From: Pseudomonas sp. CFII64
Lineage (GTDB): Bacteria > Pseudomonadota > Gammaproteobacteria > Pseudomonadales > Pseudomonadaceae
Direction of reading: 5' to 3'
DNA length: 64,000 nt
Assembly (NCBI RefSeq): GCF_000416235.1
Contig: NZ_ATLO01000052.1
Coordinates: 1-64,000, forward strand
The notes under the pieces are model-generated. The model made no database searches. It was given only the letters and a program-made list of their open reading frames with translations, and was not told the origin of the DNA. The position numbers and the translations under genes are program-made. Positions 47,812-55,528 of the stretch are shown piece by piece (position 1 is the first letter of the stretch; each line of letters starts with the position of its first letter).

Positions 47812-50553
47812 GTGTCGTCCAATCTCGAAAAAGTCCTCGCCCTGGCGTGGACAGACAACTTTACCGACAAGACTCTTGAGCGGGGGCTCAACTACGCCCT
47901 GGAACAACGCATCATCCTTGAAGAACTCAATCCTGACCTGGTGCGCACCGCGTGCCGGGGCTCCGGTCTGGAGATCTATCACCAGACGTTGATGTTCAAG
48001 GATCCAGGCCGTTTCAAGAACACCCTGATCTGCAAATGCACCTGCCCGGTGCGGGAAAACTGCAAACATTGCGCAGCGGCCTTGTACTACCTGCAAGACC
48101 CGACGAATCAACCGTCGATCCTGGCGGTGCTGAACGAATCCCGACGCGAGGCGCCGCCTCGGGTCGAGCCTAAACCCGCGTTGCCCGAACGGCTGATCGA
48201 CACCATCAAGCCCAAGCCACGGCTGATCCTGGCGAGTATCGAATACAGCGCCTACGAACCGCGTAACGGTCGCATGCAGCGCCATATTCAGCATCGTGCG
48301 GCGCTGGCGTTCGGTTACGGCGAGCACTTCGCCATTGGTACGGCCAATGTCAGCATTCTGGTCAGCTCCCTGGGCAGCGATCTGGTTAACCAGAAAAGCG
48401 ACATCATCGAGCATCATGCGACTGAAACCCTGCGCATTCGCCGTCAGGGCGAACTGGAGCGTCAGCAGCGCCAGGTTCTGCAGGACATGGGTTTCAGGGT
48501 CGCCACCCGGCAGAGCAAGGCGCTGCCCGAAACCGCCGGCGACATGTTCGAACTGCCCAACGACAAGGCCTGGCTGAATTTCGTGCTCAAGGATTTGCCC
48601 CGCCTCGAAGAACAAGGCTGGGATATCGAGATCACTGATGAGTTCGCCTTCGACGTCACCCCCGTCGATGACTGGTACGCGGTCATCGACGAAGAAGCCG
48701 AACGTGACTGGTTTGATCTGGAACTGGGCATCATCGTCAATGGCGAGCGCCTGAGCCTGCTGCCGATCCTGATCAACCTGATTCGCACCCATCCGGAATT
48801 GATGAGCGCAGCCGGCATCGCCAAGCGCGCTGACGACGAGCAACTGCTGGTGCAGATCAACCACTTCACCCAGCGCGGCGGCGGCCCGATCCAGATCGCC
48901 CTGCCCTACGGCCGCCTCAAGCCGGTGCTGGCTACCCTCGGTGATTTCTACTGGCGCGACGAAGGCAACAACGCGTTGCGCATGAACAACGCCGACGCGA
49001 CGCGCCTCGGTGAACTCGAAGATTTGCCGCTGAGCTGGCAAGGCGGCGACCGCCTGCGCCGGTTCGCCGACCGGCTGGCCAATATCAAGGACGCACCCGT
49101 GGTGGTGCCGCAAGACCTGAACGCCACGTTGCGACCCTATCAGCTCGAAGGTTTGAGCTGGATGCAATCGCTGCGGGAACTGGAGGTCGGCGGCGTACTG
49201 GCCGATGACATGGGCCTGGGCAAGACCTTGCAGACCCTGGCGCACCTGCTGATGGAAAAACAGGCCGGACGCCTGGATCGCCCGGCTTTGGCGGTGATGC
49301 CCACCAGCCTGATCCCCAACTGGATGGACGAAGCGGAAAACTTCACGCCGCAACTCAAGGTGCTCGCACTGTACGGCGCCAATCGCTCGCAGGACTTTGC
49401 CAATCTGCAGAATTACGACTTGATCCTGACCACCTATGCGCTGCTGCCCCGGGACGTCGAAGTCCTGGCCAAACAGCCGCTGCACACATTGATTCTCGAT
49501 GAAGCGCAGTACATCAAGAACCCCAACAGCAAGGCTGCCCAGGCTGCGCGTGAATTGAACGCCCGCCAGCGCCTGTGCCTGAGCGGTACGCCGCTGGAAA
49601 ACCACCTGGGCGAGTTGTGGTCGCTGTTCCACTTCCTGATGCCGGGCTGGCTGGGCAGCGCCAAGGAGTTCAACAGCAACTACCGCAACCCCATCGAGAA
49701 ACACGGCAACATGGACCGCCTGCAGCACCTGAATGCGCGCATCAAGCCGTTCCTGCTGCGCCGCACCAAGGAACAGGTAGCCACCGAACTGCCGCCGAAA
49801 ACCGAAATCATCCACTGGGTCGAACTCAACGACGCCCAGCGCGACGTGTACGAAACCGTGCGTCTGGCCATGGACAAGAAAGTCCGCGACGAAATCACCC
49901 GCAAAGGCGTGGCACGCAGCCAGATCATCATCCTCGAGGCGCTGCTCAAGCTGCGTCAGGTGTGCTGCGACCTGCGTCTGGTCAACAGCGAACAGGCAAA
50001 TCCGCGCCACGGCAGTTCAGCCAAGCTGCACAGCCTGATGGAAATGTTTGAAGAGCTGCTGGCCGAAGGTCGCAAGATCCTGCTGTTCTCGCAATTCACC
50101 TCGATGCTCACGCTGATTGAAGCCGAACTCAAGCAGCGCGGTATCGAATATGCGTTGCTGACCGGTGCGACCCGTGATCGGCGCACGCCAGTGCAGGCCT
50201 TCCAGGCCGGCAAGTTGCCGATCTTCCTGATCAGTTTGAAAGCCGGCGGCACCGGTCTGAATTTGACCGCGGCTGACACCGTGATTCATTACGACCCCTG
50301 GTGGAACCCGGCGGCGGAAAACCAGGCCACCGACCGCGCGTATCGCATCGGTCAGGACAAGCCGGTGTTCGTCTACAAGATGATTGCCCGGGGAACCGTC
50401 GAAGAGAAAATCCAGCGCTTGCAGCAGGAAAAATCAGCGCTGGCAGCGGGTGTTCTGGATGGTCGGATGACCGGCGACTGGAAGCTGCAAAGCGAGGACA
50501 TCGCGGCACTGTTCGCGCCGCTGCCGTTACCGGCGAAGAAGGTCAAGCGTTAA
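47812..50553 (+). CDS. SWIM zinc-finger SNF2-family helicase
   Basis: A 913-residue DNA-stimulated ATPase. The N-terminal SWIM finger (about 75-92) has CKCTCPVRENCKHCAA (CxC...CxH). A long beta-rich middle domain (about 140-440) follows, then the SNF2 core with LADDMGLGKTLQTLAHLL (Walker A, about 464), LILDEAQYIKNP (DEAQ), LSGTPLENHLGELWSLF and FLLRRTKEQV, and the C-terminal helicase lobe with LLFSQFTSML, SLKAGGTGLNLTAADTVIHYDPWWNP and QATDRAYRIGQDKPV. The start is a GTG at 47812 with a poor ribosome-binding site. Bacterial SWIM/SNF2 proteins are poorly characterised. Roles in transcription or DNA repair are proposed. Confidence 0.9.
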   Translation: MSSNLEKVLALAWTDNFTDKTLERGLNYALEQRIILEELNPDLVRTACRGSGLEIYHQTLMFKDPGRFKNTLICKCTCPVRENCKHCAAALYYLQDPTNQPSILAVLNESRREAPPRVEPKPALPERLIDTIKPKPRLILASIEYSAYEPRNGRMQRHIQHRAALAFGYGEHFAIGTANVSILVSSLGSDLVNQKSDIIEHHATETLRIRRQGELERQQRQVLQDMGFRVATRQSKALPETAGDMFELPNDKAWLNFVLKDLPRLEEQGWDIEITDEFAFDVTPVDDWYAVIDEEAERDWFDLELGIIVNGERLSLLPILINLIRTHPELMSAAGIAKRADDEQLLVQINHFTQRGGGPIQIALPYGRLKPVLATLGDFYWRDEGNNALRMNNADATRLGELEDLPLSWQGGDRLRRFADRLANIKDAPVVVPQDLNATLRPYQLEGLSWMQSLRELEVGGVLADDMGLGKTLQTLAHLLMEKQAGRLDRPALAVMPTSLIPNWMDEAENFTPQLKVLALYGANRSQDFANLQNYDLILTTYALLPRDVEVLAKQPLHTLILDEAQYIKNPNSKAAQAARELNARQRLCLSGTPLENHLGELWSLFHFLMPGWLGSAKEFNSNYRNPIEKHGNMDRLQHLNARIKPFLLRRTKEQVATELPPKTEIIHWVELNDAQRDVYETVRLAMDKKVRDEITRKGVARSQIIILEALLKLRQVCCDLRLVNSEQANPRHGSSAKLHSLMEMFEELLAEGRKILLFSQFTSMLTLIEAELKQRGIEYALLTGATRDRRTPVQAFQAGKLPIFLISLKAGGTGLNLTAADTVIHYDPWWNPAAENQATDRAYRIGQDKPVFVYKMIARGTVEEKIQRLQQEKSALAAGVLDGRMTGDWKLQSEDIAALFAPLPLPAKKVKR

Positions 50554-50563
50554 GCAAACCCCG

Positions 50564-50649
50564 TTGGAGCGAGGCTTGCCCGCGAAGCATCAGGTCAGAC
50601 AATACACATGTCGACTGTGATACCGGTTCGCGGGCAAGCCTCGCTCCTA
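50564..50649. repeat. REP pair (REPIN), GGAGCGAGG type
   Basis: GTTGGAGCGAGGCTTGCCCG (from 50564) and the inverted TTCGCGGGCAAGCCTCGCTCC (to about 50647) flank about 40 bases, between the convergent helicase and phosphorylase genes. Confidence 0.85.
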
Positions 50650-50659
50650 AAGGTTTTAG

Positions 50660-51400
50660 TCAGACTGCACCCAAAACCCGCGCCAGGGTCGCCTTCACCT
50701 TGCCCATTCCATCGTGCAAGGCCTGCTCGATCTCGGCCATGGTGATTACCGCCGAAGACTTGCCAGCTGCCGGATTGACCACCAGCGCCAGACAGGCATA
50801 TTCCAGTTCCAGCTCACGAGCCAGTGCCGCTTCCGGCATGCCGGTCATGCCGACGATGTCGCAGCCATCACGCTCAAGACGCACGATCTCGGCCACGGTT
50901 TCCAGACGCGGTCCTTGGGTGCAGGCGTAAACCCCGCGCTCACTGAACTCGCAACCTTCCGCCGCCAGCGCTGCGATCAAACGGGCACGCAACGCTTCGC
51001 TGTACGGGTAGCTGAAATCGATGTGCGTCACCTGCTCCAGATCATCCGCGAAATAGGTGTGCTCGCGGCCGCTGGTGTAGTCCACCAGATCATGGGGAAC
51101 GCAGAAATGGCCAGTGCCCATGGCCGGATGAATCCCGCCCACTGCATTGACCGCCAGAATCGCCTCGGCACCCGCCTGCTTCAAGGCCCAGATATTGGCC
51201 CGGTAGTTCACCTGATGCGGCGGAAAACGGTGCGGATGCCCGTGACGCGCCAGAAACATCACTTCGCGACCGGCATAGTCGCCGATCTGGATTTCCCCGG
51301 AAGGCGCGCCATAAGGAGTGTTCATCGGCAGGGACTGACGGATGCTCAGGCCCTCCAACTGCGTCAGGCCGGTGCCGCCGATAATCGCGTAAACAGTCAT
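50660..51400 (-). CDS. S-methyl-5'-thioinosine phosphorylase
   Basis: A 246-residue purine nucleoside phosphorylase-fold enzyme. In Pseudomonas, deaminated methylthioadenosine (methylthioinosine) is phosphorolysed to hypoxanthine and methylthioribose-1-phosphate by the enzyme in this position. Motifs: the phosphate loop IIGGTGLTQ (5-13), LARHGHPHRFPPHQVNYRANI (51-71), AVNAVGGIHP, TQGPRLETVAEI and VGMTGMPEAALARELEL, the MTAP-like purine site. It would scavenge by-products of polyamine and homoserine-lactone synthesis. It forms a unit with nagZ (9-base gap). Confidence 0.88.
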   Translation of the reverse strand: MTVYAIIGGTGLTQLEGLSIRQSLPMNTPYGAPSGEIQIGDYAGREVMFLARHGHPHRFPPHQVNYRANIWALKQAGAEAILAVNAVGGIHPAMGTGHFCVPHDLVDYTSGREHTYFADDLEQVTHIDFSYPYSEALRARLIAALAAEGCEFSERGVYACTQGPRLETVAEIVRLERDGCDIVGMTGMPEAALARELELEYACLALVVNPAAGKSSAVITMAEIEQALHDGMGKVKATLARVLGAV

Positions 51401-51409
51401 GAGTAATCC

Positions 51410-52420
51410 TTAGTCGATCAGTTGCGCAGCCCGCAGCGCTTCGAGCGCCGCCAGCCAGCGCGGATGTTGACGGTATTCGGTACTGGCGTATGCCTGGCCG
51501 CGCATGCGGGCGATACGCGGCGAAGGCTTGACCTTCAGCCGTTGTGCCGCAGTGAGCGCCAGCTCGGCAGCCGCACGGTCATTGCACACCAGCCCCATGT
51601 CGCAACCGGCGCTCAATGCCGCTTCGATACGGCTGGCCGCGTCGCCCACCACATGCGCGCCCGCCATGGACAGGTCATCGCTGAAGATCACCCCATCAAA
51701 CTGCAGCTCGCCGCGCAGAATGTCCTGCAACCAACGGCGGGAAAAACCTGCGGGTTGCGGATCAACCTTGGGATAGATCACATGCGCTGGCATCACCGCT
51801 GCCAATTGCTTGCTCAGGCGCGCGAAGGGCACCAGATCATTGGCGCGAATCTGTTCAAGACTGCGCTCGTCGGTGGGAATCGCCACGTGGGAATCGGCTT
51901 CGGCCCAACCGTGACCGGGGAAATGCTTGCCGGTGGCGGCCATTCCCGCAGCGTTCATGCCACGAATAAATGCTCCGGCGAGCAACGCGGCCCGCTCGGG
52001 GTCACCCTCGAACGCACGGCTGCCAACCACGGCACTGCGCTGATAATCCAGGTCCAGCACCGGGGCGAAACTCAGATCCAGGCCCACCGCGAGGACTTCG
52101 GTGGCCATCAACCAGCCGCAGTGTTCGGCGAGGGTTTCCGCGTTCGGATTGTCGGCAATGGCGCGCATGGCCGGCAAACGCACGAACCCCTGACGCAGGC
52201 GCTGCACGCGCCCGCCTTCTTGATCGACGGCCAGCAACAGGTCCGGGCGAACCGCGCGAATCGCTGCGCTCAGCTCCCGTACCTGACGTGGGTGTTCAAT
52301 GTTGCGAGCAAAAATGATCAGGCCGCCCACTTCGGGCTGACGCAGAAACTGGCGATCCTCGGCGGTCAACCACGTGCCGGCGACATCCACCATCAAAGAG
52401 CCTTGCAGGCCGTAACTCAT
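51410..52420 (-). CDS. nagZ: Beta-N-acetylglucosaminidase NagZ
   Basis: Cytosolic glycoside hydrolase family 3 enzyme that removes GlcNAc from anhydromuropeptides during peptidoglycan recycling. Its product signals AmpC induction in many pseudomonads. The 336 residues carry LLAVDQEGGRVQRLR (about 77-91), TGKHFPGHGWAEADSHV with the Asp-Ser-His acid/base loop (about 160-176), and the nucleophile Asp in GVIFSDDLSMAGA (about 237-249). No signal peptide. Upstream partner of the phosphorylase gene, and follows psrA on the same strand after 74 bases. Confidence 0.96.
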   Translation of the reverse strand: MSYGLQGSLMVDVAGTWLTAEDRQFLRQPEVGGLIIFARNIEHPRQVRELSAAIRAVRPDLLLAVDQEGGRVQRLRQGFVRLPAMRAIADNPNAETLAEHCGWLMATEVLAVGLDLSFAPVLDLDYQRSAVVGSRAFEGDPERAALLAGAFIRGMNAAGMAATGKHFPGHGWAEADSHVAIPTDERSLEQIRANDLVPFARLSKQLAAVMPAHVIYPKVDPQPAGFSRRWLQDILRGELQFDGVIFSDDLSMAGAHVVGDAASRIEAALSAGCDMGLVCNDRAAAELALTAAQRLKVKPSPRIARMRGQAYASTEYRQHPRWLAALEALRAAQLID

Positions 52421-52494
52421 ATGAAAACACCATTGCCTAGATCCAATCCGGGCAATGGTGCTTGATCATCGGGCCTGGCGCAACGCGCGAGCGG

Positions 52495-53211
52495 TCAGGC
52501 TTTGGCCGTGACCGGAATGCTTGCGCTGCTTTTGGTGCGCGGTTTGAGCTGTGCCGAGATCATCGCCGCGTCGCTGACACCGGTTTCGGCGCGCATGCCG
52601 GCCGCGAGAAACGGCACCATCAGGCGCATGACCTGTTCAATGGACGTGTTGACCCCAAAGTCGGTTTCGGCGATGGCACGCAGCGCCTTGATCCCTGACA
52701 TGCTGAACGCCGCCGCGCCAAGCATGAAATGCACGCGCCAGAACAGTTCAATCGGGGGAATACGCGGCGCAGCTTCGTTGACCAGCGTCATGTAGCGGCG
52801 GAACACCTTGCCGTACATGTCTTCCAGATAACGTCGCAAGTGGCCCTGGCTCTGACTGAACGCCAGACCCAGCAAGCGCATGAAAATCGACAGATCGTTA
52901 CCGCTGCGTGGCTGAACCACCAGCGCCTGCTCGACGAGGATATCCAGCAGTTCCTCAAGCGTCGGCTTGTTTTCCGGCTTGGCCTGGCGGCGCTCCAGCT
53001 CACGATCGAGGCTGATGCAGAACGGCCCGAGGAAGCGCGAGAATACCGCCTGGATCAGGGCTTTCTTGGAGCCAAAGTGATAATTCACCGCAGCCAGATT
53101 CACCGATGCCTTACTGGTAATCAGCCGCAACGATGTTTCGGCAAAACCTTTTTCCGCGAATAACTGCTCGGCAGCATCGAGAATGCGTTCAACTGTTTCC
53201 GACTGGGCCAT
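52495..53211 (-). CDS. psrA: TetR-family regulator PsrA
   Basis: A 238-residue long-chain fatty-acid-responsive regulator that represses fadBA and itself and activates rpoS in Pseudomonas. The N-terminal HTH (about 5-52) contains RILDAAEQLFAEKGFAETSLR and ASVNLAAVNYHFGSKKALIQAVF. The C-terminal ligand-binding domain is helical (MRLLGLAFSQSQGHLRRYLE). The start at 53211 gives MAQSETVERILD. The frame is open seven codons further. A perfect PsrA-type operator lies 15 bases upstream (53226-53239), so autorepression is expected. Its known targets fadBA are in the same window at 58.6-61.9 kb. Confidence 0.95.
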   Translation of the reverse strand: MAQSETVERILDAAEQLFAEKGFAETSLRLITSKASVNLAAVNYHFGSKKALIQAVFSRFLGPFCISLDRELERRQAKPENKPTLEELLDILVEQALVVQPRSGNDLSIFMRLLGLAFSQSQGHLRRYLEDMYGKVFRRYMTLVNEAAPRIPPIELFWRVHFMLGAAAFSMSGIKALRAIAETDFGVNTSIEQVMRLMVPFLAAGMRAETGVSDAAMISAQLKPRTKSSASIPVTAKA

Positions 53212-53225
53212 GGTTTCCTGCCTGA

Positions 53226-53239
53226 CAAACACTTGTTTG
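53226..53239. promoter_or_regulatory. PsrA operator (autoregulation)
   Basis: CAAAC-ACTT-GTTTG, an exact match to the [G/C]AAAC-N2-4-GTTT[G/C] pattern known for PsrA, immediately upstream of psrA. Confidence 0.85.
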
Positions 53240-53428
53240 AAACATACGTATTACACCGACTACTTGTCAAGTCTGGCCGTTCACTTTCTGCCTGTACGGT
53301 CACGTATTTAATCATATCGACCGGCCCCTGTAGGCATTAGCTGACGACCGCTTGCAGACCTCAAATTCACCCGTCCCGAGTACCGCCTGGCAGCGGAAAC
53401 AAAAAGGACGATTGCCAAGACGCAATCA

Positions 53429-53463
53429 CTGTATATAATCCCAGTCACTGTATAAAAAGACAG
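53429..53463 (+). promoter_or_regulatory. Two tandem LexA (SOS) boxes upstream of lexA
   Basis: CTGTATATAATCCCAG (53429-53444) and CTGTATAAAAAGACAG (53448-53463) each fit CTG-N10-CAG. The second ends 10 bases before the lexA start. Double boxes are typical of autoregulated lexA promoters. Confidence 0.92.
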
Positions 53464-53473
53464 AGCGCTCAAC

Positions 53474-54082
53474 ATGATCAAACTGACGCCACGCCAAGCA
53501 GAGATTCTGGGTTTCATCAAACGTTGCCTTGAAGACAACGGTTATCCGCCTACCCGTGCGGAAATCGCCCAGGAGCTGGGTTTCAAATCACCCAACGCTG
53601 CAGAAGAACACTTGAAGGCCCTTGCTCGCAAAGGCGCTATCGAAATGACGCCGGGCGCTTCCCGGGGCATCCGTATTCCGGGCTTCGAGGCCAAGGCTGA
53701 CGAGAGCAGCCTGCCGATCATCGGCCGGGTTGCCGCCGGTGCGCCGATCCTTGCCCAGCAGCATATTGAAGAATCCTGCAACATCAACCCTGCGTTTTTC
53801 CATCCCAGTGCCGATTACCTGTTAAGGGTGCATGGCATGAGCATGAAAGACGTCGGCATTCTCGATGGCGATCTGATCGCCGTGCACACGACGCGCGAGG
53901 CCCGCAATGGCCAGATCGTTGTGGCCCGCATTGGTGATGAAGTCACAGTGAAGCGCTTCAAGCGTGAAGGCAGCAAGGTCTGGCTGATCGCTGAAAACCC
54001 GGATTTCGCCCCGATCGAAGTGAACCTCAAAGATCAGGATCTGGTTATCGAAGGCTTGAGCGTCGGCGTGATTCGCCGTTAA
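53474..54082 (+). CDS. lexA: SOS repressor LexA
   Basis: The 202-residue repressor of the SOS regulon. The N-terminal winged HTH (1-65) has LTPRQAEILGFIKRCLEDNG and LGFKSPNAAEEHLKAL. The self-cleavage site is Ala88-Gly89 (GRVAAGAP) and the catalytic dyad is Ser123 (VHGMSMKD) and Lys160 (EVTVKRF). Start at 53474, with two SOS boxes just upstream. Followed after 9 bases by sulA, so the two are co-transcribed and both DNA-damage-inducible. Confidence 0.98.
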   Translation: MIKLTPRQAEILGFIKRCLEDNGYPPTRAEIAQELGFKSPNAAEEHLKALARKGAIEMTPGASRGIRIPGFEAKADESSLPIIGRVAAGAPILAQQHIEESCNINPAFFHPSADYLLRVHGMSMKDVGILDGDLIAVHTTREARNGQIVVARIGDEVTVKRFKREGSKVWLIAENPDFAPIEVNLKDQDLVIEGLSVGVIRR

Positions 54083-54091
54083 GGAGACACT

Positions 54092-54562
54092 ATGCAGTTC
54101 ACCCAAACACCGCATGCGCAATTGCCGCTGTTCGAGGCATTCATGGCGCAGCCTATTGCCCCGATGCTCCAGGCTCCGGTTGAAACCAGCTGGAACAATG
54201 AGCCAGAAGTCTTCAGCGAATTGTCATTGCGCGGCGCTGCCGGGAACTGCTTGAGTCTTCTGGCACCGATTCTGCGGGAACTCAGCGAGGACAAGGACGC
54301 CCGCTGGCTCACGTTGATCGCACCGCCCTCGAGCCTGACGCAAACCTGGCTACGAGATGCCGGGCTCAATCGCGAGCGTATTCTGTTGCTGCAACCACGG
54401 GGTACACAAAGTGCACTGGAGTTGACGCGCGAAGCTCTGCGCCTGGGGCGCAGTCACACGGTAGTCAGCTGGATCAATCCGATCAATGCAGCAGCGCGTC
54501 AACAGTTGATTGGCGCGGCAAGGATTGGAGATGCGCAAAGCTTGAACATCCGCCTTGGCTGA
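54092..54562 (+). CDS. sulA: SOS cell division inhibitor SulA
   Basis: A 156-residue inhibitor that binds FtsZ and blocks septation after DNA damage. The RecA-like fold segments LTLIAPPSSLTQTWLRDAGL (about 73-92), RILLLQPRGTQSALELTREAL (about 95-115) and SHTVVSWINPINAAARQQL match SulA. It is in the lexA operon (9-base gap, start after AAGGAGA), hence controlled by the tandem LexA boxes. Six bases separate it from the convergent small gene downstream. Confidence 0.93.
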   Translation: MQFTQTPHAQLPLFEAFMAQPIAPMLQAPVETSWNNEPEVFSELSLRGAAGNCLSLLAPILRELSEDKDARWLTLIAPPSSLTQTWLRDAGLNRERILLLQPRGTQSALELTREALRLGRSHTVVSWINPINAAARQQLIGAARIGDAQSLNIRLG

Positions 54563-54568
54563 AGCGGA

Positions 54569-54802
54569 TCAATGGAGTACGCGGGGACCGGCGTCTTTTT
54601 CAAGCTCGCCTTCAGCCATGCGACCGGCCATCTGGACCCCAACGCTCAACATCGCTTTGGCGACTTCAACGTGTTGACCTTGCAGAAAGGCCTTGGCGTC
54701 CTCGGAAAAATTCAAGGTCACCAATGAGCCCTCGTCTTCGGCACGACGAAGCTCGATACGGCCATCAGGCAGTTCGACAATTTCCAAAAATGATGTAGGC
54801 AT
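54569..54802 (-). CDS. Conserved hypothetical protein (77 aa)
   Basis: A small protein beginning MPTSFLEIVELPDGRIELRR, followed by LVTLNFSEDAKAFLQGQHVEVAKAMLSVGVQMAG. It looks like a short alpha/beta domain with no signal or membrane segment. The start at 54802 has GGAG eight bases upstream. The frame is open nine codons further without a site. Conserved at this position (between sulA and topA) in Pseudomonas, function unknown. Confidence 0.75.
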   Translation of the reverse strand: MPTSFLEIVELPDGRIELRRAEDEGSLVTLNFSEDAKAFLQGQHVEVAKAMLSVGVQMAGRMAEGELEKDAGPRVLH

Positions 54803-54875
54803 CAGCAATACTCCACGAAAGGCCGGCATTGTAGCAGCCAGTCGACTCAGGCCCTAGCCCATCCATCATTGCGTT

Positions 54876-55397
54876 TCAGCACTCGCTCAGACCTTCGCGA
54901 AAGCGAATGGCCAAAGCTTTAAGCTGCTGACGCCAGCTTTCCAACTCTTCACGACCCAGTTCCGGCACCGGTTCTTCATCGAGATTAACCGCCACGATCA
55001 GCGGCCGGGTGACGTCGCCCTTGGGCTTTTTCGGGGCGCGAGGCGGCTGGAACAGCGCGTTGTAGGCGGCCAGCAGCTGGGCGAGCCAGGTTTCGCGATG
55101 CTGGGCCAGCTCAATCAGCTCGGCCATTTCCGGGATGGCTATCGCATCCAGCACTTCCTGAGTCAGCAGCAGCTCGGCGCGCGGCGCATTAGCCTGCGGC
55201 AGACGGTAGAAGCCTGCAATCTCATGACACAAACCCAGCAGCGCGCCATACAGATGGAACAGTGCAGATTCGCGCTCGGCCTGGACCAGCGCCTGGGAAT
55301 TCATCGCGCGGCCTTCCTGAGCCTTGCCCAGGGCTTCAAGTGCCAGACCGGCGAAATAAATCTTTTGATTGGTGCGGGTATAGAGTTCGTGGGCCAT
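54876..55397 (-). CDS. DUF6586-type conserved hypothetical protein
   Basis: A 173-residue, mostly helical cytosolic protein: AHELYTRTNQKIYFAGLALEAL at the N-terminus, VQAERESALFHLYGALLGLCHEIAGFY in the middle, and a C-terminal VNLDEEPVPELGREELESWRQQL. The start at 55397 has GGAGGA seven bases upstream, so the ATG 15 bases earlier, which overlaps that site, is rejected. Located between topA and the 77-residue gene, as elsewhere in Pseudomonas. Function unknown. Confidence 0.75.
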   Translation of the reverse strand: MAHELYTRTNQKIYFAGLALEALGKAQEGRAMNSQALVQAERESALFHLYGALLGLCHEIAGFYRLPQANAPRAELLLTQEVLDAIAIPEMAELIELAQHRETWLAQLLAAYNALFQPPRAPKKPKGDVTRPLIVAVNLDEEPVPELGREELESWRQQLKALAIRFREGLSEC

Positions 55398-55447
55398 GGC
55401 GGCATCCTCCATAACGATGAAATGAAAACAGCAGCGCCCAAATGGCG

Positions 55448-55482
55448 AAAAACCCTCGATGCGACCAGCACACCGAGGGTTT
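55448..55482 (-). terminator. topA intrinsic terminator
   Basis: On the minus strand, AAACCCTCG pairs with CGAGGGTTT (55450-55458 and 55474-55482 on the plus strand) and is followed by TTTTT. A second 7-bp hairpin (GCTGCTC/GAGCAGC, 55498-55515) lies between it and the topA stop. Confidence 0.8.
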
Positions 55483-55528
55483 GCGTTGATTAACGCGGCT
55501 GCTCCGCAGAGCAGCTCATGTTAATGCA

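Noticed and set aside
47788..50010. 740-codon minus-strand frame opposite the helicase
   Set aside because: Shadow of the SWIM/SNF2 gene, with no recognisable domain and no ribosome-binding site.
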